NCBI GenBank assembly: GCA_036172665.1
Contig: CM069872.1
Coordinates: 39,666,101 to 39,730,100 of the forward strand
Length of the DNA stretch: 64,000 nucleotides
Origin: Prosopocoilus inquinatus
Taxonomy: Eukaryota > Arthropoda > Insecta > Coleoptera > Lucanidae
Reading direction: 5' to 3'
Position 1 is the first letter of the stretch; each line of letters starts with the position of its first letter. This document shows positions 57,408 through 64,000 of the stretch, piece after piece. The notes beneath the pieces are model-generated. The model made no database searches. It saw nothing but the letters and a program-made list of their open reading frames with translations, and was not told where the DNA came from. The translations under genes and the position numbers were made by a program.

Positions 57408-60400
57408 CTGAAATGAAAACAAATTTCATTTCAATTAAGGCACGGATAACTTTTTATTTTTGACGCTAACATGCACAATACTAATTTTTTTTTGTTTAGC
57501 GAGAACAAGAAGCCAGGTCAAGTTTACTTCTTAAATTATGAAGCTAACAAAAGGCAAAAAGAAATCTTTAACTTGGGCTTTTATGCTTTAATTACCTTTT
57601 CATTCGATTCTTGTTCCTTATCTCCGTTCTTTTCCTCAATCATTTTAATAATACTTTCTGGATTAGGAGCAAAAATGGCACAAGTCACAACAGCATTATG
57701 AGCTTTAATAGCTTCCCAAAAGTCGTTTCTATCACGACGCACCGACGAAAACTTGGAGTAATCGTGATTGGTCTTCCAAATGTAGATATCACGATTTTCT
57801 GAGCCGCTTACTATGTATTTGCCATCATGACTGAAACTGGCCTTAATCTGACTGCTCACGTTGACGTAGCCTTTATACTTGCAAGACAAATTTAAATCAC
57901 GTAAATCATAGAGCCTAATTCGACTGTCGTTCGAAGTCACCAGGATTTTGTCTTCTCCTGGCATGGGTTCGATTCCGCTGATTTTCCTTCCGGTGGCATT
58001 TCGCCCTCTCGTTGACCTCACATGTATCTGGGTGTGATATTTTAATTGGTCTGTATTGTAGAATATGCATCGGCCATCGTAGGAACCGACGACAGCAAAT
58101 TTCCCATTTTGGCAAAAATTCGCTGCGGTTATTAACTTGGTGGTTCCTTCCAATTCATTCCATACGGCCACCTGTGAGTATGAAAACACTTCTACATTTA
58201 GAAAGATTAATCACCAGCTATGAGAAGATACATACTTTTTTATCCGGTATATTCCACAGTCTTATTTTACCATCCAAAGATCCGCTCAAAAAATATCTGT
58301 CATCTCTCGGATGGAAAACTATCGCGGTGACGAAGTCGATGTGCTGGAAGCAACACAGGCATTCCTTTCTGGATATATGCCACAAACGCACAGTTTTATC
58401 CATGGAAGAAGACAGTATGAAGTAATTTTTTGACCAGGACACGTCGAGGAGATCGGAAGTGTGCCCCGAGTAAGTGCAAAATGGCTTCGGCATAAAAATA
58501 TATTTATTTCCTTCCTCTGAGTTCATGGCTTCTAAAGTAATCAAACTGGCATTCTCTGAGGAATGATGGGAGACAAGTGATTCCTGAGATGGTGTTGGAG
58601 ATACTTTCTCAGCATTGTACTTCGTTCTCATGTCCTAAAATTAGATTAGAAAATATCTTCTTAATGAATTGATTAAACCCAGGGGTTCCCAATCATTGTT
58701 AAGCATCGATCCCTTCCAAGAAAATAAAAAAATTTCCAACAACCCTCTTTCAATTTTTTTTAAATTTTGTTACACACATAAGTGCCAAATAAAGCTGAGT
58801 ACTATCTAGGAAAAATTATGTCCCATTATCTATGTTCGTCACTGTACAATGATTAATTGAAATCTATTTAATAAAACTACTTTTTTATATAAACTCTTCA
58901 GACAGGCCTCCACTAAAAAAAAATCATAACTCCGACCCCTTAAAATACTTCTAGAGGTTTGTCGACCCCAGTCGACCCCTTTCAACTCTTCATCGACGCC
59001 GTTAGGGATCCCTAGATTAGACTTACTTGAAAAAATGGAAACGCGTCCTTTATAATCCAAATTCTCAGCACTTTATCTTGCCCTGCCGTCGCTAGTAATC
59101 GACCGCAACATGAAAACTTCATGCACCAAATTGGACCTTCGTGTTCATTAAATTCTTGAACGTGTTGCACCTTTTCGAATTCATACGGACCTTTGTGGGA
59201 GTTAGCAGCCTGTAAACGTGGTTTTAATTAACCGATTCAAGATTGGTTTTAATGAGCACCTTCAATTTAATGTTTTGTTCTCCGGGATGGACCTCATCGA
59301 CCAAATCCATGACGTCTTCTTTATGGCGAGCGTGTGATACTTCCTGCGCAATACTTTTAGCCTTGTCCATTGTTTTTCGCACCGTGGTTCCGAGGAACCT
59401 TTTTATTTTGGCCGTTTTCTTCCGAACACTGCTGGTATCCGCGTCGTTTTCTTCACCGATTGGTAACTCGGATTTTTTCGTTCCCCCCACCACACTCTCC
59501 TCATCAGATTCTTTGTCTTTCTCCATGCTGGAGCTGCTTACGTATTCTGAGGTCAACCTCATAATATGCAGGGACAGTGGATTTATGCACTGTGGCAATT
59601 TATCCTCGGCTACGCTGAGTGGAATACGTTCTCCTGTATCTAGGTTTAATACGGTGACTTGTTCCAGGATTTCCAAGTCCGTGAGTTGTTTGCCTGAATC
59701 TGTGCGGGTTCTCACGCAAATGTTCAGTTGTTTCAACATGTTTTCATCACCGGCGGAGCGTCTTCTTTCTTTCGACCCCTTCTTCTCCAGGCGATGTGTG
59801 CTCCTAGTTACAATACATTCATAGCCAGAAGTGGCTAATTTTTAAAATGAGTTACTTACCTGTGAGGTCCTAAGCTATAATGACCCACACTACTTCTACT
59901 TGCCGAGCCCCTGGGGCTGGTTTTACTTGCCACGCTGGTTGCCTTGAGCAACTCATTTTTGACCTTGTCGACGCTACCCTCTGGAGACCGATCCATTTCT
60001 GATTTATCATAATCTTGCGGTTTCACAACAAACTGGCCCTTGGATATTTGCCTGATGTCTAAAGAATGACCTGAACGCAGCGAGCTGGATTTCTTAACTT
60101 CCGATGCGTGCAAGTTTTTATCAGGCTGAACAGATTTAGTTGATGGAAGCCGATCCAAAGAATGCTCAAATTCTCTGGTCAAAGATTCTATGGTACTCGA
60201 TGGACTAGAGAGAGCCAAAGTGGTAAATGATTCAGTGGAGAAGGAAGTCTAAAATGAAACCAAAATTACAAAAAAGGAAATTGTTCTTGCACGGACAAAA
60301 TATCCCTTTTATTAAATAAGTCTAATTGAAGCAGTGAGGTGAAAAACAAAGGCGCCAGTGCTTCAGTCACCTAATTTTTTTTTTCTTTTGAAAGATGAGT

Positions 60401-61347
60401 CAGAGTGTTTCTTAAAATAATAAAATTCCTTCTCACTATAGGCATCAGTGTATCAAAGCGTTAAAGGATCTCAACCGCATATAATAAACAAATACTGTGG
60501 TAAAAAGTTCACTCTTTTAAACAATGCAAACACTCACCGTTGTTAAAATGTATTCAAGTACAATGCCTTGCACCTGAGAATTTAAAGAAAGAATCAAGCA
60601 GACGTTTCGATTATACAACAGATATTGAATTTATGGCAACCTCTTAATTTTCTTTTGCAGAAGTAACCACAAACTCAACTCAATTAATTTAATTACTGAA
60701 ACACAAACGTACATTAAGAGACAGAGATGAACCCATTTTCTTGATTTTCTTCTTACGTCTTGGAGGGGCGACCGGCACATCCGGCTTTACGGTAGACTGA
60801 GTTTCAGGGAAATTATTTTTTTGTGTACTCGATGATTTAGTGCTGGCAATTACATCCGGTTCCTGTAGAGGAAGACACTTACTACCACCAACATTCGCAA
60901 CAGCAGCATAAGAGGTGACCATCGCAAGAGTAACAGTGCTAGGATATTGAGATGTATTCTTGGAGCTCGTGGTGGATGAATCATGCGAACTATTGGACAG
61001 AGCCGAAACGGAAGTCGTTCTTTTGCTGTCTTGGAAATTCGGAACTGCAATAAGTTCATTTAAAAAATCTGGATTAGATTAATCCAAGTGCAAGCACCTT
61101 CTGATGGACCTATACGTCCAGATCTTATTAGCGAGTTATAACTTTGCAAACTTAAGGCGTCATGTTCGATTACTCTGAAAGGATGTGAAGGTCGGGCAGC
61201 CGCAAACATGCCGTCAACTGAGGGTGTTTGGCTGTTTGGGGGGGTGACGTTCACATTTTGACCGTCCTCATCATCAGCCTGTAGCTTATGTCGAATTTCT
61301 TTGAACTTTCTTCGGCCACTTTGTGTGGGGAAAGGTTCGGGCTCCGT
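57264..61347 (-). CDS. WDR44: WDR44 homologue, nine 3' coding exons (gene-level entry)
   Basis: Spliced from 61347 down to 57264 the exons give about 950 residues of a WD-repeat protein closely resembling animal WDR44. WDR44 is known as a Rab11-GTP effector on recycling endosomes and tubules. The order seen is: a low-complexity Ser/Thr-rich part with a PPRRKKKIKK patch, a conserved segment (RTRTDSGK, EILEQ, CINPLSLHIMR), then WD40 repeats (WCMKFSCCGRLLATAGQDKV, GHTSDLLDVSWSKNYFILSS, FHPRDDRYFLSGSLDGKIRL, FSHDGKYIVSGSENRDIYIW). All junctions have GT/AG ends and matching phases; most introns are 48-64 bp. The stop is at 57264-57266. The N-terminus and promoter lie beyond 61347 and were not found. 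Confidence 0.93.
57596..58171 (-). CDS. WDR44: WDR44 exon g, distal WD40 repeats
   Basis: Acceptor ATACTCACAG; 192 codons, phase 0. Encodes VAVWNELEGTTKLITAANFC, RSTRGRNATGRKISGIEPMP, ILVTSNDSRIRLYDLRDL and SVRRDRNDFWEAIKAHNAVV, all hallmark WDR44 segments. Ends at NEK before GTAATT; reading through the donor would add a few residues and stop at 57581. Confidence 0.94.
58236..58634 (-). CDS. WDR44: WDR44 exon f, central WD40 repeats
   Basis: Acceptor TAATTTTAG; 133 codons, phase 0. Encodes MRTKYNAEKVSPTPSQES, an acidic/Ser linker, then GHTSDLLDVSWSKNYF, the repeat around KECLCCFQHIDFVTAI and NIPDKK before a GTATGT donor. Confidence 0.94.
58679..59014. mobile_element. 336-bp hAT-type MITE in a WDR44 intron
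   Basis: Ends CCAGGGGTTCCC and, inverted, TAGGGATCCC; flanks GATTAAAC (58671-58678) and GATTAGAC (59015-59022) form an 8-bp duplication with one mismatch. It occupies most of the 392-bp intron 58635-59026, which without it would be about 48 bp. The distal target copy overlaps the donor GTAAGTC. Confidence 0.8.
59027..59209 (-). CDS. WDR44: WDR44 exon e, first WD40 repeat
   Basis: After a 50-bp intron; encodes AANSHKGPYEFEKVQHVQEF and the first WD repeat (EGPIWCMKFS, LLATAGQDKVLRIW), ending at Gln before GTAAGT. Exact multiple of three (61 codons), phase 0. The following intron contains a hAT-type MITE almost touching the donor. Confidence 0.92.
59260..59803 (-). CDS. WDR44: WDR44 exon d
   Basis: A 56-bp intron ends in GTAACTAG; the first base completes an Arg codon. 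The exon holds the conserved block RTRTDSGKQLTDLEILEQ, KLPQCINPLSLHIMRLTSEY and a basic KIKRFLGTTVRKTMDKAKS region, ending IKLK before a weak GTGCTC donor. Confidence 0.9.
59860..60248 (-). CDS. WDR44: WDR44 exon c
   Basis: Acceptor GTTTCATTTTAG; encodes TSFSTESFTTLALSSPSS, the REFEHSLDRLPS stretch and GHYSLGPH, ending with two bases before GTAAGT. Low-complexity, Ser-rich and probably disordered. Confidence 0.85.
60538..60573 (-). CDS. WDR44: WDR44 candidate 36-bp microexon
   Basis: Inside the gap between exons b and c, 36 bases encode VQGIVLEYILTT in phase 0, bounded by AAATTCTCAG and GTGAGT. Both neighbours are in phase 0, so inclusion or skipping keeps frame. Support is from splice signals and phase only. 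Confidence 0.6.
60713..61044 (-). CDS. WDR44: WDR44 exon b
   Basis: Acceptor TTATTGCAG; the two leading bases complete a Val codon with exon a. Encodes a Ser/Thr-rich stretch (VPNFQDSKRTTSVSALSNSS onward) and the PVAPPRRKKKIKKMGSSLSL patch, ending in phase 0 before a GTACGT donor. Confidence 0.82.
61098..61347 (-). CDS. WDR44: WDR44 exon a (most 5' in window)
   Basis: Acceptor CTAATTTCAG precedes ACGGAG at 61347; the exon encodes TEPEPFPTQSGRRKFKEIRH through RSGRIGPSE and ends after one base of a codon at 61098, before a GTGCTT donor. The 48-bp intron 61045-61097 region leads to exon b. Confidence 0.8.
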
Positions 61348-61625
61348 CTGAAATTAGGTAATAAAAGCACTTGCATATTTAATTTAAAACTAATTCAAAT
61401 ATACAAGAAAAAAGATTCTACTTTCTGAAATTATTACCAACCAAACTTTAATTGAATTGAAAAGGAAAGTGGGGGGTAAACTATTATAATTATAATTATT
61501 TGATCTTTGAGAACAGAGCGAAAACGTGCGTGAAATTGAGGCCGAGAAGTCCAAGTTTGGTGGTGGCTGGAAACTTTTAAGGAGTTTTTATTATTCATTC
61601 TTTGAGCTTTATGAATATGTACTTC

Positions 61626-62441
61626 CAGGGCCCCCGTAACTATGTGTGCAAAGCGTGCAATGCACGCGGGCGCCATGTTTAAGGGGCGCCAATTAGCCTC
61701 TCGGCCACTGGACATGTTTTGTCATTTTCTTCGACAAAAAAATTAACGGGAAACAGTTTCTTGTCTCGTAAAAATTATTCGAAAAAACTGTCCACAAGAC
61801 TGAACGGTCTTGATAAAGCCGTCAACCTCACGGCAAAACGTTGACTAAAATAGAACTGTTAACTGTGGCAATTAAGAGTAGGAAAGTTAAATTTTTGTGC
61901 AAAATTTTTCATAAAACATTTAATTTACTTAATAATTTTATTATGTGAAAAAAATAATTTGTAAGTTGTTACGATTTGACTAAAAAAAAGTACATTTTAC
62001 CTTTTAAGTTTTTAGAAATTTAAGTTCCTTTTGCTTTTGTGATTTTGTTTCTTTTTTTCTATTATTAATAACAAGTGGATTTACCCACTTGCTTTCTGGG
62101 GGGGGGCTCTTTGGGTAGAGGCCGCTAGCATCTATCTCCGCTGTCATTGCACTCTGTGGCCCTCGAAGAGAAGATGTAAAGAGCCGTTGGCCTTTGGTGG
62201 TTTGGAAAAACGTGAAGGAAAATGTTTAAAACAAGTGAAGGAAAATGCTTGGAAAACGTTTGAAAAAAGTTGAAAATTTTCCCTAATGTGTAAATCTTTT
62301 GTTTTTTCAATTTTTTTTATTTCTTTAAATTTTTTAAATAATTTCGATAATTGACCATTTTCGCGTGCTCCAATTCATCAGTCAGAGGGCGCCAAAATAT
62401 GAAGTGGCACGCGGGCGGCTTTTGGTCTCGCGGGGTCCCTG
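61626..62441. mobile_element. 816-bp hAT-type element upstream of WDR44 exon a
   Basis: Ends CAGGGCCCCCG and, inverted, CAGGGACCCCG; subterminal GGGCGCC and GCACGCGGGCG motifs are mirrored near the other end (GGGCGCC, GCACGCGGGCGGC). Flanks TGTACTTC and TGTACTTA match at seven of eight positions. No transposase. On the minus strand it lies in an intron or 5' flank of WDR44. Confidence 0.75.
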
Positions 62442-62628
62442 TGTACTTACATTAAAAATACAACACAAAAATTGTTCAGGACGAAATAAACGTAAATCAT
62501 CCCTACGATAACTCGAGTAATAAGCAGAGAGAAGAGATTTTAATTATTGTCAATAAAAAATTCATATTTTGTTTAAAAAAATACGTTGTATGATCATTGT
62601 ACAGATCAGCTCAAATTGTCTGCTTATA

Positions 62629-63197
62629 CTGAGTGTCTCACAACCTACGGAGAAGATTGAAAGGGCAGCCGCGGGACATCAAAATAAAGCTTTTTTCTTA
62701 ATTCGCTTTTGACCAAAACCCAATAATAAAAAAGTTACAGCAGCTTAACTTTCTTAATTTCTTCTTTAATTTAAACCTGTAGCTTCTTAATTAATAAAAA
62801 TTATTTCACAAAATGCAACTTTATTATTAAATAAACTCAAAATTTATCAAAACCACCATTCATAAAATGTCCATGTTAATCTGCTTCCTAGATTTGTTTT
62901 TAATTAGGGACATTAGAAGAAAAAATGAAATAGCGATAACTTTAACGTGATTACATTTTTTAAAATAGTTGTTTATTGTAAAGCAGTGTTCAATTAACTC
63001 ATAAATGCCTCAAATTTGATTTTAGAACGTAAAATATTACTACAGGGAGTAACTTTTGGTTGTTAATTAATTTCGCTTTAAACTTTTGTAACTTTTTTGT
63101 TATTGCGTTTTTACCAGAAATTTATTAAGAAAAACTCTTTAATTTGATCAACCCTAGCTACCCTATTAATCTCCTCCGTAGGTTATGAGACACCCAG
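62629..63197. mobile_element. ~570-bp element with ~150-bp TIRs
   Basis: The left end CTGAGTGTCTCACAACCTAC and the right end, inverse of CTGGGTGTCTCATAACCTAC, continue inverted through AAAAAAGTTAC. TA precedes the left end; the right flank is less clear. The CTGGGTGTC ends suggest a Tc1/mariner-related MITE. No frame. Confidence 0.75.
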
Positions 63198-63202
63198 TCT
63201 AA

Positions 63203-63500
63203 TGCCTGAACAGTACAGTGGTAAGAGACCGACCTTGCAAACGCAAGGTCATGGGTTTGCACCCCGCTTGAGATATTTCTCGGGGGTGGACGTTACTCAC
63301 TTCAGGCACCCTTCAGTATTGGGGATATAATTCGACACTGCTTCTCCTTCAACGGCGAGGTTTGGAAGTAACAAAGCCATGGAATACACACAAAAATACA
63401 CTCCCGCTCCTGAGGTCCTGACAAGTTTATGACTTAGGACCCCATTGGGCAAACACCACAGATCTATTGCAATGAGATTATCCTTGTTTTTTTTTTTTTA
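63203..63500 (+). mobile_element. tRNA-derived SINE
   Basis: A tRNA-like head has box A-like TACAGTGGTAAGAGACC (about 63213-63229), an anticodon-stem pair GACCTTG/CAAGGTC and box B-like GGGTTTGCACCCC (63253-63265). A ~200-bp non-tRNA body and a T-run end (63486-63499) follow. The outer bases TGCCTGAA and TTCAGGCA (near 63300) pair. It starts within a few bases of the preceding TIR element. Confidence 0.7.
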
Positions 63501-64000
63501 TGAATGAATCGATAATTATTTGCAAAAGTAAAAACAGAAGTTTTAATGTTATGAAAGTTATTTTTCTTGCCTTTTATCTTTTGCTAAAGAAAATGCTAGT
63601 TTTCTTTGCGCTGGATGCGCCACTGGAAAATTGTCAATATTTTTCTTCATAAATGAGCCAATTTTTTTGATTATTTCTTTGCACAAAGTGAGCATTTGGG
63701 AACCAAAGCCACGTGATCAGTTACGTATTTGTTACTAGTAAATACTGTTTTCTACCGTTGGCAATACAGAGTAATTTTTAATGGTTAGTTTTTGAGCACT
63801 GGTTCAATTATACGTAAATGTTTGTTATTTATCAGTTCTTTTTTACCAAATCGTGTGACTTATAAAAATGCTACTTAGTATAGAAATTGAATTATTGCAA
63901 GTTAACCAACTGTGTAGAGTGTGTTGCCTATACGGACAGATCACCTGGTTTTGAATTCCACATCCGCAGTCTGTACACCGTCTATTTGATTATAAAGGCC
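63501..64000. other. Non-coding stretch, nothing recognised
   Basis: AT-rich DNA with no exon on either strand. If WDR44 extends this way, its next upstream exon is beyond the window or too short to recognise. Confidence 0.45.

Noticed and set aside
59224..59739. Met at 59739 as a protein start
   Set aside because: The coding frame continues upstream to a good acceptor and joins exon c in phase; the Met is internal.
59836..59859. A 25-bp GT...AG option after WDR44 exon c
   Set aside because: Too short and out of phase; the later AG gives a 56-bp intron with matching phase.
60863..60882. A GTAAGT...CTACAG segment of 20 bases inside WDR44 exon b
   Set aside because: Far too short for an intron, and the reading frame is open through it.

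Overview
The window looks like an AT-rich insect nuclear genome, probably a beetle (inference). The signs are introns of about 48-56 bp in the one well-resolved gene, Mag-type Ty3/gypsy and R1-type retroelements, and many small inverted-repeat elements flanked by TTA/TAA, TA or 8-bp duplications. No bacterial operon, canonical tRNA or rRNA gene, or CRISPR array was seen.

Layout. 1-4.6 kb: a short direct duplication, then a decayed minus-strand gypsy element with a MITE at its broken 5' side. 4.6-18.6 kb: mostly non-coding DNA with a 413-bp solo LTR, two MITEs, an 18-base C tract and a tandem pair of units containing tRNA-like sequence. 18.6-23.7 kb: a degenerate array of roughly 0.7-kb units. 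24.2-29.5 kb: a relic LTR with a tRNA-Leu-type primer site, followed by a nearly complete Mag-clade element (25048-29496) with both LTRs and a 5-bp target duplication. 29.5-41.8 kb: non-coding DNA, an R1-clade fragment, LTR-like blocks, a 1.92-kb hAT-bounded element and another MITE. 41.8-50.4 kb: the last two coding exons of a C2H2 zinc-finger gene on the plus strand, separated by a 7.8-kb intron full of foldback DNA and a second 1.92-kb hAT-bounded element. 50.6-52.7 kb: three MITEs nested in one another, then an internally deleted mariner-like transposon with 190-bp terminal repeats. 55.3-55.8 kb: a perfect 99-bp inverted repeat that contains a hammerhead-ribozyme core. 57.2-61.3 kb: nine coding exons of a WDR44 homologue (minus strand), whose 5' exons lie outside the window. 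61.6-63.5 kb: its upstream intron or flank, with a hAT element, a long-TIR element and a tRNA-derived SINE.

The only cellular genes I can support are WDR44 (a WD40 protein, known in animals as a Rab11 effector) and the unnamed zinc-finger gene. Nearly all other structure is transposon-derived. The most unusual item is the ribozyme-bearing hairpin at 55.3-55.6 kb: every required hammerhead core base is present, stem III is short and self-complementary as in Penelope-like elements and retrozymes, and a second core lies on the opposite strand.
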